The notes: a model not told the origin generated them from the sequence alone. DNA of 64,000 nt from Xylanimonas oleitrophica (GCF_003244315.1 NZ_QKWH01000001.1:1-64000), one strand, 5' to 3'; shown: positions 36,999-47,311, counted from the stretch's first letter. Translations and numbers: made by a program.

Positions 36999-37280
36999 AT
37001 GCCTCGTAGCCTGAAGAAGGGCCCCTTCGTCGACGACCACCTGCAGAAGAAGGTGGACGCTCAGAACGAGAAGGGGACCAAGAACGTCATCAAGACCTGG
37101 TCCCGTCGGTCGGTCATCACGCCCGACTTCCTCGGTCACACGTTCGCCGTGCACGACGGTCGCAAGCACACGCCGGTGTTCGTCACCGAGTCGATGGTCG
37201 GCCACAAGCTCGGCGAGTTCGCTCCCACGCGGACCTTCCGCGGCCACGTGAAGGACGACAAGAAGGGCCGTCGCCGCTGA
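36999..37280 (+). CDS. rpsS: 30S ribosomal protein S19
   Basis: A 93-residue protein of the small-subunit head that forms an intersubunit bridge. The sequence [19 protein letters not shown] is canonical. ATG 36999 is preceded by TAGGAGCCTGGAAC and lies 14 bases after rplB. Confidence 0.98.
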   Translation: MPRSLKKGPFVDDHLQKKVDAQNEKGTKNVIKTWSRRSVITPDFLGHTFAVHDGRKHTPVFVTESMVGHKLGEFAPTRTFRGHVKDDKKGRRR

Positions 37281-37348
37281 CGCTGCGGGTTCGCCCGTAG
37301 AACAGCAGTGACGACCTGGACTGTCTGAGAAAAGGAAGCAGGACAGCA

Positions 37349-37717
37349 ATGGAAGCCAAGGCGCAGGCGCGGTTCGTCCGTGTCACGCCCATGAAGGCCC
37401 GGCGCGTCGTGGACCTCATCCGTGGCAAGCAGGCCGACGAGGCCGTCGCGGTGCTGAAGTTCGCGCCGCAGGCCGCCGCCGAGCCGGTGCGCAAGGTCGT
37501 GGAGAGCGCGATCGCCAACGCCCGGGTGAAGGCCGACCGCGCGAGCGAGCGGTTCGACGAGCAGGAGCTCGTCGTGTCCGTGGCGTTCGTGGACGAGGGC
37601 CCGACCCTCAAGCGGTTCCGCCCGCGCGCCCAGGGCCGCGCGGCCCGGGTCCTCAAGCGCACCAGCCACATCACCGTGGTGGTCGCTCCGCGAGCTGAGA
37701 AGGAAGGGGCCCGATAG
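37349..37717 (+). CDS. rplV: 50S ribosomal protein L22
   Basis: A 122-residue protein whose beta hairpin lines the nascent-chain tunnel, the macrolide region. [21 protein letters not shown] and the hairpin [20 protein letters not shown] are clear. ATG 37349 is preceded by AAAGGAAGCAGGACAGCA. Its TAG stop overlaps the rpsC GTG by one base. Confidence 0.98.
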   Translation: MEAKAQARFVRVTPMKARRVVDLIRGKQADEAVAVLKFAPQAAAEPVRKVVESAIANARVKADRASERFDEQELVVSVAFVDEGPTLKRFRPRAQGRAARVLKRTSHITVVVAPRAEKEGAR

Positions 37718-38562
37718 TGGGGCAGAAGGTTCACCCGCACGGGTACCGCCTCGGCATCACCACCGACCACCGGTCGCGCTGGTTCGCCGACAGCACGAAG
37801 CCTGGTCAGCGGTACCGCGACTACGTCCGTGAGGACGTCCAGATCCGCAAGCTCATGGGCACGGGTCTCGAGCGTGCCGGCATCGCCAAGGTCGAGATCG
37901 AGCGCACCCGCGACCGCGTCCGCGTGGACATCCACACGGCGCGTCCGGGCATCGTGATCGGCCGCCGTGGTGCCGAGGCCGACCGCATCCGCGGCGAGCT
38001 CGAGAAGCTCACGGGCAAGCAGGTCCAGCTCAACATCCTCGAGGTCAAGAACGCGGAGATCGACGCGCAGCTCGTCGCTCAGGGCATCGCCGAGCAGCTC
38101 GCGAGCCGTGTCTCCTTCCGTCGCGCCATGCGCAAGGGCATCCAGTCCGCGCAGCGCGCCGGCGCGAAGGGCATCCGCGTCCAGGTCTCGGGTCGTCTGG
38201 GCGGCGCCGAGATGAGCCGGTCGGAGTTCTACCGCGAGGGTCGTGTGCCGCTGCACACGCTCCGCGCGAACATCGACTTCGGCTTCTTCGAGGCGCGCAC
38301 CACCTTCGGCCGTATCGGCGTGAAGGTCTGGATCTACAAGGGCGACATCACCGAGAAGGAGTTCGCTGCTCAGCAGGCCGCGGCCGCTCCGCGTCAGGGC
38401 CGTGGTGGCCCGCGTGGCGAGCGCGGCGAGCGTGGCGAGCGTCGTGGTGGTCGCCGCAACGAGCGTCAGGCCCAGCCTGCCGCCGAGACGCCGGACGCTG
38501 CTGCTCCGGCTCCTGCCTCGGCGGACGGGGCGACGGCCACCGAGACCGGAACGGAGGCCTGA
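37717..38562 (+). CDS. rpsC: 30S ribosomal protein S3
   Basis: A 281-residue protein at the mRNA entry. The KH domain ([21 protein letters not shown]) and C-terminal domain ([13 protein letters not shown]-like [19 protein letters not shown]) are present. After about residue 215 there is a lineage-type extension rich in Arg/Gly ([20 protein letters not shown]) and then Ala/Pro. The start is GTG 37717 with AGGAAGGGGCC upstream. Confidence 0.97.
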   Translation: MGQKVHPHGYRLGITTDHRSRWFADSTKPGQRYRDYVREDVQIRKLMGTGLERAGIAKVEIERTRDRVRVDIHTARPGIVIGRRGAEADRIRGELEKLTGKQVQLNILEVKNAEIDAQLVAQGIAEQLASRVSFRRAMRKGIQSAQRAGAKGIRVQVSGRLGGAEMSRSEFYREGRVPLHTLRANIDFGFFEARTTFGRIGVKVWIYKGDITEKEFAAQQAAAAPRQGRGGPRGERGERGERRGGRRNERQAQPAAETPDAAAPAPASADGATATETGTEA

Positions 38563-38564
38563 GC

Positions 38565-38984
38565 ATGCTGATCCCCCGCAGGCTCAAGCACCGCAAGCAG
38601 CACCACCCGTCGCGCTCCGGCGCCTCGAAGGGTGGCAACACGATCGCGTTCGGCGAGTACGGCATCCAGGCTCTCGAGCCCGCCTACGTCACGAACCGTC
38701 AGATCGAGGCTGCGCGTATCGCGATGACCCGCCACATCAAGCGTGGCGGCAAGGTCTGGATCAACATCTACCCGGACCGTCCTCTGACCAAGAAGCCCGC
38801 CGAGACCCGCATGGGTTCCGGTAAGGGCTCGCCCGAGTGGTGGGTCGCCAACGTCAAGCCGGGCCGGATCGTCTTCGAGCTGGCCGGCGTCCCGGAGCCG
38901 CTGGCTCGTGAGGCCATGCGCCGCGCGATCCACAAGCTCCCGATGAAGTGCCGTTTCGTGGTGCGCGAGGGTGGTGCGAACTGA
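38565..38984 (+). CDS. rplP: 50S ribosomal protein L16
   Basis: A 139-residue protein that positions A-site t[25 protein letters not shown] and [20 protein letters not shown] are diagnostic. ATG 38565 lies two bases after the rpsC stop with ACGGAGGCC upstream; the stop overlaps rpmC. Confidence 0.98.
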   Translation: MLIPRRLKHRKQHHPSRSGASKGGNTIAFGEYGIQALEPAYVTNRQIEAARIAMTRHIKRGGKVWINIYPDRPLTKKPAETRMGSGKGSPEWWVANVKPGRIVFELAGVPEPLAREAMRRAIHKLPMKCRFVVREGGAN

Positions 38985-39223
38985 TGGCTATCGGAACCAA
39001 GGGTCTGGCCCCGGCCGACCTGGACGGCTTCGACGACGAGAAGCTCGTCGCGGAGCTGAAGAAGGCCAAGGAGGAGCTCTTCAACCTCCGCTTCCAGTCG
39101 GCCACCGGCCAGCTGGAGTCCCACGGTCGGATCAAGGCCGTCAAGCGCGACATCGCGCGGATCTACACGATCCTGCGCGAGCGCGAGCTCGGTATCCGTA
39201 CGGCCCCGAGCGCGAGTGAGTGA
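38984..39223 (+). CDS. rpmC: 50S ribosomal protein L29
   Basis: A 79-residue helical-hairpin protein near the tunnel exit. The core [27 protein letters not shown] is canonical, with an N-terminal segment slightly longer than in E. coli. ATG 38984 overlaps the rplP stop (ATGA-like). The stop is inside the possible GTG start of rpsQ. Confidence 0.96.
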   Translation: MAIGTKGLAPADLDGFDDEKLVAELKKAKEELFNLRFQSATGQLESHGRIKAVKRDIARIYTILRERELGIRTAPSASE

Positions 39224-39230
39224 GGCACCG

Positions 39231-39515
39231 ATGAGCAACGAGACGACCGAGAAGGCCGCCCCCGAGCGGGGCATCCGCAAGGTCCGCCGCGGCTACGTGG
39301 TGAGCGACAAGATGGACAAGACCATCGTGGTCGAGGTCGAGGACCGGGTGAAGCACCCGCTCTACGGCAAGGTCATGCGTCGCACCAACAAGGTCAAGGC
39401 GCACGACGAGCAGAACACCGCCGGCATCGGCGACCTCGTCACGATCATGGAGACCCGCCCGCTGTCCGCGACCAAGCGGTGGCGCCTGGTGGAGATCCTC
39501 GAGAAGGCCAAGTGA
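39231..39515 (+). CDS. rpsQ: 30S ribosomal protein S17
   Basis: A 94-residue primary 16S-binding protein. [28 protein letters not shown] and the final [16 protein letters not shown] are canonical. ATG 39231, with GTGAGGCACC upstream, is used; an in-frame GTG at 39216 overlapping rpmC would add five residues and cannot be excluded. It is the last gene of the S10 block, followed by a hairpin. Confidence 0.95.
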   Translation: MSNETTEKAAPERGIRKVRRGYVVSDKMDKTIVVEVEDRVKHPLYGKVMRRTNKVKAHDEQNTAGIGDLVTIMETRPLSATKRWRLVEILEKAK

Positions 39516-39539
39516 CCTTCGCAGGAGAGTGATCTTCGT

Positions 39540-39568
39540 CGCCCGGGTCCCGTGACGGGGCCCGGGCG
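39540..39568 (+). terminator. Hairpin between rpsQ and rplN
   Basis: A 12-bp stem with one T-G pair (39540-39551 with 39557-39568) and a GTGAC loop lies 24 bases after rpsQ. It divides the S10 block from the spc block. Confidence 0.75.
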
Positions 39569-39571
39569 GCG

Positions 39572-39577
39572 TAGACT
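39572..39577 (+). promoter_or_regulatory. -10 box of a probable spc-operon promoter
   Basis: TAGACT sits just after the hairpin and 126 bases before rplN. No strong -35 is visible because that region is the terminator stem. It suggests a separate start for rplN-rplO. Confidence 0.5.
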
Positions 39578-39703
39578 CGTTCTTCGGCCCTGGCGGCGTG
39601 ACACACGTATGCGTCCGGCCAGGGCCACATCGCAACTATCCGTTCGGCAAGGCTTCTTCGGCGTGCCCGTGGGAGAACCAGCTCGACGACAGGAGATCAA
39701 TCA

Positions 39704-40072
39704 ATGATCCAGCAGGAGTCGCGACTTCGGGTCGCCGACAACACGGGTGCCAAGGAGATTCTCTGCATCCGCGTTCTCGGTGGTTCCGGGCGTCGCTACG
39801 CCGGTATCGGTGACGTCATCGTCGCCACCGTCAAGGATGCGATCCCGGGCGGCAACGTGAAGAAGGGCGACGTCGTCAAGGCTGTCGTCGTCCGGACCGC
39901 CAAGGAGCGCCGTCGTCCTGACGGTTCCTACATCAAGTTCGACGAGAACGCCGCCGTCATCCTCAAGAACGACGGCGAGCCTCGTGGTACCCGAATCTTC
40001 GGCCCGGTCGGTCGCGAGCTGCGCGACAAGCGGTTCATGAAGATCATCTCGCTCGCGCCGGAGGTGCTCTGA
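39704..40072 (+). CDS. rplN: 50S ribosomal protein L14
   Basis: A 122-residue protein of the subunit interface. [27 protein letters not shown] is canonical, as is the C-terminal [27 protein letters not shown] 39704 follows ACAGGAGATCA. First gene of the spc block; rplX starts two bases after its stop. Confidence 0.98.
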   Translation: MIQQESRLRVADNTGAKEILCIRVLGGSGRRYAGIGDVIVATVKDAIPGGNVKKGDVVKAVVVRTAKERRRPDGSYIKFDENAAVILKNDGEPRGTRIFGPVGRELRDKRFMKIISLAPEVL

Positions 40073-40074
40073 CC

Positions 40075-40416
40075 ATGGCGAAGATCAAGAAGGGCGACCA
40101 GGTGATCGTCATCGCCGGTCGTGACAAGGGCAAGACGGGCCGCGTGCTCGAGGTGCTCAAGGACAGCGACCGCGTCGTCGTCGAGGGCGTCCAGCGTGTG
40201 ACCAAGCACGTCAAGGCCGGCCAGACCGCGCGCGGCACCCGCACCGGTGGCATCGAGACCGTCGAGGCCCCGATCCACGTCTCCAACGTCATGCTCGTCG
40301 ACCCGGAGACCAAGAAGGGCACCCGCGTCGGCTTCCGCACCGAGCAGGTCGAGCGCGACGGCCGCACGAAGACCGTTCGCATCCGCGTGGCGAAGCGCTC
40401 CGGGAAGGACATCTGA
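40075..40416 (+). CDS. rplX: 50S ribosomal protein L24
   Basis: A 113-residue assembly-initiator protein with an N-terminal KOW motif ([23 protein letters not shown]). Complete; ATG 40075 and its TGA overlaps the rplE ATG by one base. Confidence 0.97.
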   Translation: MAKIKKGDQVIVIAGRDKGKTGRVLEVLKDSDRVVVEGVQRVTKHVKAGQTARGTRTGGIETVEAPIHVSNVMLVDPETKKGTRVGFRTEQVERDGRTKTVRIRVAKRSGKDI

Positions 40417-40991
40417 TGACCGAGACGACTCTCGAGGCCCCGGCTCTGCCGCGCCTCAAGCAGAAGTACCGCGAGGAGATCCTGCCCGGCCTCCGCGAGG
40501 AGTTCGGCTACCCGAACGTCACCCTGGTTCCCGGTCTGACCAAGATCGTCGTGAACATGGGTGTCGGTGACGCGGCCAAGGACTCGAAGCTGATCGAGGG
40601 CGCCATCCGCGACCTGACGGCCATCACCGGCCAGAAGCCGCAGGTGACTCGGGCCCGCAAGTCGATCGCCCAGTTCAAGCTGCGCGAGGGCATGCCGATC
40701 GGCGCGCACGTGACGCTCCGCGGCGACCGGATGTGGGAGTTCCTCGACCGTCTGCTGTCGGTCGCGCTGCCCCGTATCCGCGACTTCCGCGGTCTGTCGG
40801 CGAAGCAGTTCGACGGCCACGGCAACTACACGTTCGGCCTCACGGAGCAGTCGATGTTCCACGAGATCGACCAGGACAAGATCGACCGTGTCCGCGGTAT
40901 GGACATCACGGTCGTGACCACGGCGAACACGGACGACGAGGGCCGTTCGCTGCTCCGCCGTCTCGGCTTCCCCTTCAAGGAGGAGAACTGA
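40416..40991 (+). CDS. rplE: 50S ribosomal protein L5
   Basis: A 191-residue 5S rRNA-binding protein that contacts P-site t[26 protein letters not shown] and [22 protein letters not shown] are typical. ATG 40416 overlaps rplX by one base. Confidence 0.98.
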   Translation: MTETTLEAPALPRLKQKYREEILPGLREEFGYPNVTLVPGLTKIVVNMGVGDAAKDSKLIEGAIRDLTAITGQKPQVTRARKSIAQFKLREGMPIGAHVTLRGDRMWEFLDRLLSVALPRIRDFRGLSAKQFDGHGNYTFGLTEQSMFHEIDQDKIDRVRGMDITVVTTANTDDEGRSLLRRLGFPFKEEN

Positions 40992-40992
40992 C

Positions 40993-41178
40993 ATGGCGAA
41001 GAAGGCCCTGATCAACAAGGCCGCCGCGAAGCCCAAGTTCGCGGTCCGCGCCTACACCCGGTGCCAGCGGTGCGGTCGTCCGCACTCGGTGTACCGCAAG
41101 TTCGGCCTGTGCCGGATCTGCGTGCGGGAGATGGCCCACCGCGGCGAGCTCCCCGGCGTGACCAAGAGCAGCTGGTAA
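40993..41178 (+). CDS. rpsN: 30S ribosomal protein S14, zinc-binding type
   Basis: A 61-residue short form with two CxxC pairs (CQRCGRP and CRICVREM), i.e. the type Z S14 that keeps its zinc. ATG 40993 is one base after the rplE stop; the AAGGAGGAG site lies at the end of rplE. Confidence 0.97.
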   Translation: MAKKALINKAAAKPKFAVRAYTRCQRCGRPHSVYRKFGLCRICVREMAHRGELPGVTKSSW

Positions 41179-41269
41179 CCACCGACGACGTCGCAGGTCC
41201 GGCCGGGACCCCAGGACGAGTTCCTGGAGCGCCGGCCGGATACCACGACGAGGAAGGGCAAGAGCCCAG

Positions 41270-41668
41270 ATGACGATGACCGACCCCATCGCAGACATGC
41301 TCACGCGTCTGCGGAACGCGAACTCGGCTCACCACGACACCGTGACGATGCCGTCCTCGAAGCTGAAGCTCCACATCGCGGAGATCCTTCAGGCCGAGGG
41401 CTACATCGCCGGCTGGGAGGTCGAGGACGCGAAGGTGGGCAAGAACCTCACCATCACCCTGAAGTACGGCCCGAACCGCGAGCGCGCCCTCTCGGGCATC
41501 CGCCGCATCTCGAAGCCGGGTCTTCGCAAGTACGCCAAGTCGACGGAGATTCCCAAGGTCCTCGGTGGCCTGGGTGTCGCGATCCTGTCGACCTCCTCGG
41601 GTCTCCTCACCGACCGCCAGGCTCAGGCCAAGGGCGTCGGTGGCGAGGTCCTCGCCTACGTCTGGTAA
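41270..41668 (+). CDS. rpsH: 30S ribosomal protein S8
   Basis: A 132-residue 16S-binding protein and known repressor of spc operons in E. coli. [23 protein letters not shown] and the C-terminal GGEVLAYVW are conserved. ATG 41270 is used, with GAGGAAGGG upstream; an in-frame ATG six bases later would remove two residues. Confidence 0.97.
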   Translation: MTMTDPIADMLTRLRNANSAHHDTVTMPSSKLKLHIAEILQAEGYIAGWEVEDAKVGKNLTITLKYGPNRERALSGIRRISKPGLRKYAKSTEIPKVLGGLGVAILSTSSGLLTDRQAQAKGVGGEVLAYVW

Positions 41669-41688
41669 TCGGAAGGGAGATACAAGCC

Positions 41689-42225
41689 ATGTCTCGAATC
41701 GGCAAGATCCCCGTCCCGGTCCCGGCCGGCGTGGACGTCACCATCTCGGGTGCGCTCGTGACGATCAAGGGCCCCAAGGGCACCCTTGAGCACACCGTGC
41801 CCGCCCCCATCACCGTCGCGCAGGAGGACGCCACGCTCGTGGTGTCGCGCCCGAACGACGAGCGCGAGTCCCGTGCGCTGCACGGCCTGACCCGCACCCT
41901 GCTCGCGAACATCGTCACCGGTGTCACGCAGGGCTACGAGAAGAAGCTCGAGATCGTCGGTACCGGTTACCGCGTGACCGCGAAGGGCACGGACCTCGAG
42001 TTCGCGCTCGGCTTCAGCCACCCGGTCGTCGTCAAGGCGCCCGAGGGCATCTCGTTCGCCGTCGAGAGCCCCACCAAGTTCTCGGTGGCCGGCATCGACA
42101 AGCAGCAGGTCGGCGAGGTCGCGGCGAACATCCGCAAGATCCGCAAGCCCGAGCCGTACAAGGGCAAGGGTGTGCGTTACGCCGGCGAGGTCGTCCGCCG
42201 CAAGGTCGGAAAGGCTGGTAAGTGA
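41689..42225 (+). CDS. rplF: 50S ribosomal protein L6
   Basis: A 178-residue protein with two related domains near the factor-binding site. [19 protein letters not shown] and the C-terminal [21 protein letters not shown] are diagnostic. ATG 41689 follows GGAAGGGAGA; its stop overlaps the rplR ATG by one base. Confidence 0.98.
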   Translation: MSRIGKIPVPVPAGVDVTISGALVTIKGPKGTLEHTVPAPITVAQEDATLVVSRPNDERESRALHGLTRTLLANIVTGVTQGYEKKLEIVGTGYRVTAKGTDLEFALGFSHPVVVKAPEGISFAVESPTKFSVAGIDKQQVGEVAANIRKIRKPEPYKGKGVRYAGEVVRRKVGKAGK

Positions 42226-42596
42226 TGGCTATCAAGATCCTGGGCAAGGGCAAGGCTGTCGCGCGCCAGCGTCGCCACCTGCGCCTGCGCAAGAAGATCA
42301 CCGGTACGCCGGCTCGCCCCCGCCTCGTCGTGACGCGCTCGAACCGCCACATGGTGGCTCAGGTCGTCGACGACACGGTCGGCAAGACCGTCGCGTCCGC
42401 CTCGACCCTCGAGGCCGACCTGCGTGCCTTCGAGGGCGACAAGGTCGCCAAGGCCCGCAAGGTGGGCGAGCTCGTCGCCGCGCGTGCCAAGGAGGCCGGC
42501 ATCGAGTCCGTGGTCTTCGACCGCGGTGGCAACAAGTACCACGGTCGGGTTGCTGCCGTCGCCGACGGTGCCCGCGAGGGTGGTCTGGCGCTGTGA
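42225..42596 (+). CDS. rplR: 50S ribosomal protein L18
   Basis: A 123-residue 5S rRNA-binding protein. [23 protein letters not shown] and [24 protein letters not shown] are canonical. ATG 42225 gives the normal N-terminus; a GTG three bases earlier is unnecessary. Confidence 0.97.
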   Translation: MAIKILGKGKAVARQRRHLRLRKKITGTPARPRLVVTRSNRHMVAQVVDDTVGKTVASASTLEADLRAFEGDKVAKARKVGELVAARAKEAGIESVVFDRGGNKYHGRVAAVADGAREGGLAL

Positions 42597-42630
42597 CGAC
42601 GATCAACGCACGGAAGATGAGGAACCTCTG

Positions 42631-43284
42631 ATGGCTGCAGGGCAGCGCACCGGCGCCCCCCAGGGCGCCAACGAGTCCAACAACGACGGCCGTCGCAGCA
42701 ACCGCCGCGACGACCGCCGCAACGACCGCCGCGAGGCGGAGAAGAGCGCCTTCGTCGAGCGCGTCGTGACGATCAACCGCGTCGCGAAGGTCGTCAAGGG
42801 CGGTCGCCGCTTCAGCTTCACCGCGCTCGTCGTGGTGGGCGACGGTGACGGCACCGTGGGCGTCGGCTACGGCAAGGCCAAGGAGGTGCCCGCGGCGATC
42901 GCCAAGGGCGTGGAGGAGGCGAAGAAGAACTTCTTCCGCGTCCCCCGTATCCAGGGCACCATCCCGCACCCCGTCCAGGGTGAGGCCGCCGCCGGCGTCG
43001 TGTTCCTGCGTCCGGCCTCGCCGGGTACCGGTGTGATCGCCGGTGGTCCGGTGCGCGCCGTGCTGGAGTGCGCGGGCATCCACGACGTCCTGAGCAAGTC
43101 GCTCGGTTCGTCGAACTCGATCAACATCGTGCACGCGACCGTCGCGGCCCTCAAGGGTCTCGAGGAGCCGGCCGCCGTGGCCGCGCGCCGTGGTCTGAAG
43201 CTCGAGGACGTGGCCCCGGCCGCTCTCCTGCGCGCTCAGGCCGCCGGTCTCGCCGCGAAGGACGCCGAGAAGGTGGGTGCGTGA
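42631..43284 (+). CDS. rpsE: 30S ribosomal protein S5
   Basis: A 217-residue decoding-fidelity and helicase-site protein. The N-terminal 40 residues are an Arg/Asn/Asp-rich extension ([18 protein letters not shown]) typical of actinobacteria. The core [22 protein letters not shown] and the central [19 protein letters not shown] are complete. ATG 42631 follows GATGAGGAACCTCTG. Confidence 0.97.
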   Translation: MAAGQRTGAPQGANESNNDGRRSNRRDDRRNDRREAEKSAFVERVVTINRVAKVVKGGRRFSFTALVVVGDGDGTVGVGYGKAKEVPAAIAKGVEEAKKNFFRVPRIQGTIPHPVQGEAAAGVVFLRPASPGTGVIAGGPVRAVLECAGIHDVLSKSLGSSNSINIVHATVAALKGLEEPAAVAARRGLKLEDVAPAALLRAQAAGLAAKDAEKVGA

Positions 43285-43466
43285 TGGCTCGTCTCAAGGT
43301 GACCCAGACCAAGTCCGCCATCGGCGGCAAGCAGAACCAGCGTGACACGCTGCGGACCCTGGGCCTCAAGCGGATCGGCGACACCGCCGTGAAGGAGGAC
43401 CGCCCGGAGATCCGCGGCATGGTCGCCACCGTGGCGCACCTCGTCACGGTCGAGGAGGTCGACTGA
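43284..43466 (+). CDS. rpmD: 50S ribosomal protein L30
   Basis: A 60-residue protein: [20 protein letters not shown] through [16 protein letters not shown], standard length. ATG 43284 overlaps the rpsE stop by one base and has GAGAAGGTGGG upstream. rplO starts two bases after its stop. Confidence 0.97.
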   Translation: MARLKVTQTKSAIGGKQNQRDTLRTLGLKRIGDTAVKEDRPEIRGMVATVAHLVTVEEVD

Positions 43467-43468
43467 TC

Positions 43469-43957
43469 ATGGCCGGCAGCAAGAAGGCCGCGGCGGCCGA
43501 GGAGACCACCTCGGTCAAGCCGCTGAAGGTCCACCACCTGCGTCCTGCCGCCGGGGCCAAGACCGCCAAGACCCGTGTGGGTCGTGGCGAGGCCTCGAAG
43601 GGTAAGACGGCGGGCCGCGGTACCAAGGGTACGAAGGCTCGTTACCAGGTGCCCCAGCGCTTCGAGGGTGGGCAGATGCCTCTGCACATGCGCCTCCCGA
43701 AGCTGCGCGGGTTCAAGAACCCGTTCCGCGTCGAGTACCAGGTCGTCAACCTGGACAAGCTCTCCGCGCTGTACCCCGAGGGTGGCTCCGTCACCGTCGA
43801 GGACCTCGTCGCCAAGGGCGCGGTCCGCAAGGGCCAGCCGGTGAAGCTGCTCGGCACGGGCGAGATCACCGTCAAGCTGGACGTCGCGGTGGACGCGCTG
43901 TCCGGCTCCGCCAAGGAGAAGATCCTGGCGGCCGGCGGTACGGTCTCGGAGGACTGA
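43469..43957 (+). CDS. rplO: 50S ribosomal protein L15
   Basis: A 162-residue assembly protein. [32 protein letters not shown] and GFEGGQMPL-like [20 protein letters not shown] are conserved. ATG 43469. Last gene of the spc block here, followed by a hairpin. Confidence 0.97.
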   Translation: MAGSKKAAAAEETTSVKPLKVHHLRPAAGAKTAKTRVGRGEASKGKTAGRGTKGTKARYQVPQRFEGGQMPLHMRLPKLRGFKNPFRVEYQVVNLDKLSALYPEGGSVTVEDLVAKGAVRKGQPVKLLGTGEITVKLDVAVDALSGSAKEKILAAGGTVSED

Positions 43958-43965
43958 CACCACAG

Positions 43966-44001
43966 GCAGGGCCGGTGGCGCACACGCGCTGCCGGCCCTG
44001 C
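43966..44001 (+). terminator. Terminator after rplO
   Basis: A 10-bp stem (GCAGGGCCGG 43966-43975 with CCGGCCCTGC 43992-44001) with further inner GC pairing lies nine bases after the rplO stop. It separates the ribosomal genes from secY. Confidence 0.75.
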
Positions 44002-44060
44002 GTGCTGTCCGAACCATCCCGTCCTTGGGGATGTGGTCCAGGGCACACCCTGGAGCCACG

Positions 44061-44066
44061 TAGAAT
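44061..44066 (+). promoter_or_regulatory. -10 box of probable secY-adk-map promoter
   Basis: TAGAAT, a near-consensus -10, lies 170 bases before secY and after the rplO terminator. A -35 is not clear. The following leader shows no gene. Confidence 0.5.
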
Positions 44067-44235
44067 CCCTTGCGGTCCGGCTGTACCTCGTCGTGCGGCC
44101 GGAGGGTCCGGGCCAGGCGGCCCGGGTCGGACGCGTCCAGCCGGCATCGGAGCGGTGATCGTCACCGTGACGGTGCTACACGTCGCCGGGGGGACCGGCG
44201 ACACGAGAACCCGCATCGGCGGGCCAGGAGGATAG

Positions 44236-45534
44236 GTGCTCAGCGCATTCGCCCGGGCTTTCCGGACGCCCGACCTGCGGCGCAAGCTGCTGTTCACGAT
44301 CGCGATCATGGCGATCTTCCGTGTCGGGTCGTTCATCCCGACCCCCGGAGTGGACTACCCGAACGTGCGGCAGTGCATCGCGCAGGCTGAGGACGGGACG
44401 TCGCTGCTGGGCCTCGTGAACGTCTTCAGCGGTGGCGCGCTGCTGCAGCTGTCGATCTTCGCGCTCGGCATCATGCCGTACATCACGGCGAGCATCATCG
44501 TGCAGCTGCTGCGCGTCGTGATCCCTCGGTTCGAGGCTCTCCACAAGGAGGGGCAGTCGGGCCAGGCGAAGCTGACGCAGTACACCCGCTACCTGACGAT
44601 CGCGCTCGCGATCCTCCAGTCGACGACGGTCATCACGACCGCCCGGCAGGGCCTGCTCTTCCCGGGCTGTGGCCTGGACGTGATCGCGGACGACAGCGTC
44701 TGGACGCTCGTGCTGATGATCATCACGATGACCGCCGGTACGGGCCTGGTCATGTGGCTCGGCGAGCTCATCACCGAGCGCGGTGTCGGCAACGGCATGT
44801 CGCTGCTGATCTTCACGTCGATCGCTGCCACGTTCCCGACCGGCCTGTGGTCGGTGGCGGGCGGTAACGACGGCGTGCGCAACATCATCATCGTGCTGCT
44901 CGTGATCCTCGTGGTGATCGGTGCGGTCGTGTACGTGGAGCAGTCGCAGCGCCGCATCCCGGTGCAGTACGCGAAGCGCATGGTGGGGCGCCGCATGTAC
45001 GGCGGCACGAGCACCTACATCCCGGTCAAGATCAACATGGCCGGCGTGATCCCCGTGATCTTCGCGTCGTCGATCCTCGCGATCCCGACGCTGGTGGCGC
45101 AGTTCGGCGACCAGAGCGCCGGCTGGGTCCTGTGGATCTCGTCGAACCTGGCCGCGCAGGACGCGCCCCTGTACGTCGCGCTGTACGCGCTGATGATCCT
45201 GTTCTTCTGCTTCTTCTACACGTCGATCACGTTCAACCCGGACGAGGTCGCGGACAACATGAAGAAGTACGGCGGCTTCATCCCGGGCATCCGGGCCGGC
45301 CGCCCGACCGCCGAGTACCTGGACTACGTGATCACGCGCATCACGTCGGCCGGGTCGCTCTACCTGGTGGTCATCGCTCTCATCCCGACGCTGATGGTCG
45401 TGTGGCTCGGCCTCGCGAACCAGCTGCCCTTCGGCGGCGCCTCGGTGCTGATCATCGTGGGCGTCGGCCTGGAGACGGTCAAGCAGATCGACTCCCAGCT
45501 GCAGCAGCGTCACTACGAAGGGTTCCTCCGTTGA
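44236..45534 (+). CDS. secY: Protein translocase subunit SecY
   Basis: A 432-residue channel protein with ten predicted transmembrane helices. Recognisable segments include FRVGSFIPTPGVDY, FALGIMPYITASIIVQLL (plug and TM2 region), and the cytoplasmic loops used by SecA and the ribosome (PDEVADNMKKYGGFIPGIRAGRPT). The start is GTG 44236 after a strong CCAGGAGGATAG site. adk overlaps its end by four bases. Confidence 0.98.
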   Translation: MLSAFARAFRTPDLRRKLLFTIAIMAIFRVGSFIPTPGVDYPNVRQCIAQAEDGTSLLGLVNVFSGGALLQLSIFALGIMPYITASIIVQLLRVVIPRFEALHKEGQSGQAKLTQYTRYLTIALAILQSTTVITTARQGLLFPGCGLDVIADDSVWTLVLMIITMTAGTGLVMWLGELITERGVGNGMSLLIFTSIAATFPTGLWSVAGGNDGVRNIIIVLLVILVVIGAVVYVEQSQRRIPVQYAKRMVGRRMYGGTSTYIPVKINMAGVIPVIFASSILAIPTLVAQFGDQSAGWVLWISSNLAAQDAPLYVALYALMILFFCFFYTSITFNPDEVADNMKKYGGFIPGIRAGRPTAEYLDYVITRITSAGSLYLVVIALIPTLMVVWLGLANQLPFGGASVLIIVGVGLETVKQIDSQLQQRHYEGFLR

Positions 45535-46187
45535 CCGACAGCACCGAGAACACGACGGCCGAGATGCCCTCGCGGCACGACCTCCACCCGGCCCCCGGTC
45601 CCGAGGGGCGTGTCACGCGCCTGATCATCATGGGGCCGCAGGGCGCCGGCAAGGGCACCCAGGCCGCTCGCCTGGCCGAGGTGTTCGGCATCCCCGCGAT
45701 CTCGACCGGTGACATCTTCCGGGCGAACATCAAGGGCGGCACCGAGCTGGGCCGGCTCGCGCAGGAGTACACGAACAAGGGCGAGCTGGTGCCCGACGAG
45801 GTCACCGACTCGATGGTTCGCGACCGCCTGGGCGAGGAGGACGCCGCGCAGGGCTTCATCCTCGACGGCTACCCGCGCAACGCGCACCAGGTCGGTGCGC
45901 TGGACGGCATCCTGGGCGACCTGGGATGGCAGCTCGACGGCGTCATCGAGCTGACGGCGGACCGTGACGAGCTCCTGGCCCGTATCGCCAAGCGCGCCCA
46001 GCTGGAGGGCCGCGAGGACGACACGGAGGAGGCCATCGCTCGCCGTCTGGACATCTACGCCGAGCAGACGGCCCCGCTGACGGCGGCGTACGCCGAGCGC
46101 GGTCTGCTCGTCCAGGTGGACGGCATCGGCGAGGTCACCGAGGTCACCGACCGCATCGTCGCGGGCCTGGCCGCCCAGCTGGGCTGA
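45531..46187 (+). CDS. adk: Adenylate kinase
   Basis: A 218-residue nucleotide kinase (AMP + ATP to 2 ADP). P-loop GPQGAGKGTQ, AMP-binding STGDIFRANI and GFILDGYPRNAHQ, and a short lid are present. TTG 45531 is chosen because it overlaps the secY stop and has GAAGGG eight bases upstream; an ATG at 45564 would remove 11 residues and has a weaker site. Either start leaves an N-terminal extension before the usual first strand (VTRLIIMGPQG). secY-adk-map is a classic order. Confidence 0.93.
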   Translation: MTDSTENTTAEMPSRHDLHPAPGPEGRVTRLIIMGPQGAGKGTQAARLAEVFGIPAISTGDIFRANIKGGTELGRLAQEYTNKGELVPDEVTDSMVRDRLGEEDAAQGFILDGYPRNAHQVGALDGILGDLGWQLDGVIELTADRDELLARIAKRAQLEGREDDTEEAIARRLDIYAEQTAPLTAAYAERGLLVQVDGIGEVTEVTDRIVAGLAAQLG

Positions 46188-46191
46188 TCTG

Positions 46192-47058
46192 GTGATCTTC
46201 GGCCGCGAGCGTGTCGAGCTCAAGACGCTCGACCAGGTGCGCGTGATGCGACGCGCGGGCCTCGTCGTCGCGGGTGTGCACGCGGCGGTGCGTGCTGCGG
46301 CCCGGCCCGGGATGACGACGGCGGACCTGGACGCGGTCGCGGCACGGACGATCGCAGAGGCCGGGGCGACGTCGAACTTTCTCGGCTACCACGGCTTCCC
46401 CGCGTCGATCTGCACCTCGGTCAACGACGAGGTCATCCACGGCATCCCCGGTTCTCGAGTGCTCGAGGCCGGGGATGTCGTGTCGGTCGACGCCGGGGCG
46501 GTCGTGGACGGCTGGCACGGTGACGCCGCGGCGACCTTCGTGCTCGGTGCGGACGGAGCCCTGGCGCCCGGCTCTGCGGAGGCGGACCCTGCGGACGACG
46601 CGCTGGTGCGTGCCACCGAGGCGGCGATGTGGGCCGGGATCGCGGCGCTGGCGGCGGGCAGCCGCGTGGGTGACGTGGGACGTGCGGTCGAAGCAGCCGT
46701 CGAGGTGGCCGGTGCGGCCACGGGTGCGGTGTACGGGATCGTGGAGGAGTACGTCGGCCACGGGATCGGCACGGCGATGCACCAGCCGCCGGACGTGCTC
46801 AACTACGCGACGTCGGACCGTGGCGCCAGGTTGCGCGCCGGCATGTGCCTGTGCGTGGAGCCGATGATCAGCCGGGGGAGCGGGGCCACCCGCGAGCTCG
46901 AGGACGGGTGGACCGTGGTGACTGCGGACGGCGCCCGTGCAGCGCACTGGGAGCACTCCGTCGCGATCCTCGAGGGTGGCATCACCGTGCTCACCGCTGT
47001 CGACGGTGGTGCGGAGCGCCTCGGTGCGCTGGGTGTGGAAGTCGTCCGGCTCGACTGA
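46192..47058 (+). CDS. map: Methionine aminopeptidase, type I
   Basis: A 288-residue metalloenzyme that removes the initiator Met. Metal ligands are recognisable: Asp in SVDAGAVVDGWHGDAA, His in VGHGIGTAMHQPP, Glu in CVEPMI, Glu in HWEHSVAI. The N-terminal domain starts FGRERVELKTLDQVRVMRRAG. It begins at GTG 46192, four bases after the adk stop. Works downstream of peptide deformylase (def, also in this window). Confidence 0.96.
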   Translation: MIFGRERVELKTLDQVRVMRRAGLVVAGVHAAVRAAARPGMTTADLDAVAARTIAEAGATSNFLGYHGFPASICTSVNDEVIHGIPGSRVLEAGDVVSVDAGAVVDGWHGDAAATFVLGADGALAPGSAEADPADDALVRATEAAMWAGIAALAAGSRVGDVGRAVEAAVEVAGAATGAVYGIVEEYVGHGIGTAMHQPPDVLNYATSDRGARLRAGMCLCVEPMISRGSGATRELEDGWTVVTADGARAAHWEHSVAILEGGITVLTAVDGGAERLGALGVEVVRLD

Positions 47059-47311
47059 ACCGCTGTCTGGCGCGGTTCGGCTCCCGGACCCTCGCCGGCC
47101 GACGCGACCTCGCCGTCGAGGTGCGGCCACCGAGCCGCCACCAGGCGCCACCGAGGCACCGCTGGGCCGTCGCCGTGCTGCTGCCAGCGGGCTCGCGGTG
47201 TCACCGGCCGGCGCGCGTGCGCGCGGTCCTGGATCTGCCGCCCGGCGTCCGGCTCTGTCGGCCGCGCGGGCAGCGGTGCCGCGGCGTGACCCGGGGCACT
47301 CCTGCCCCCGG

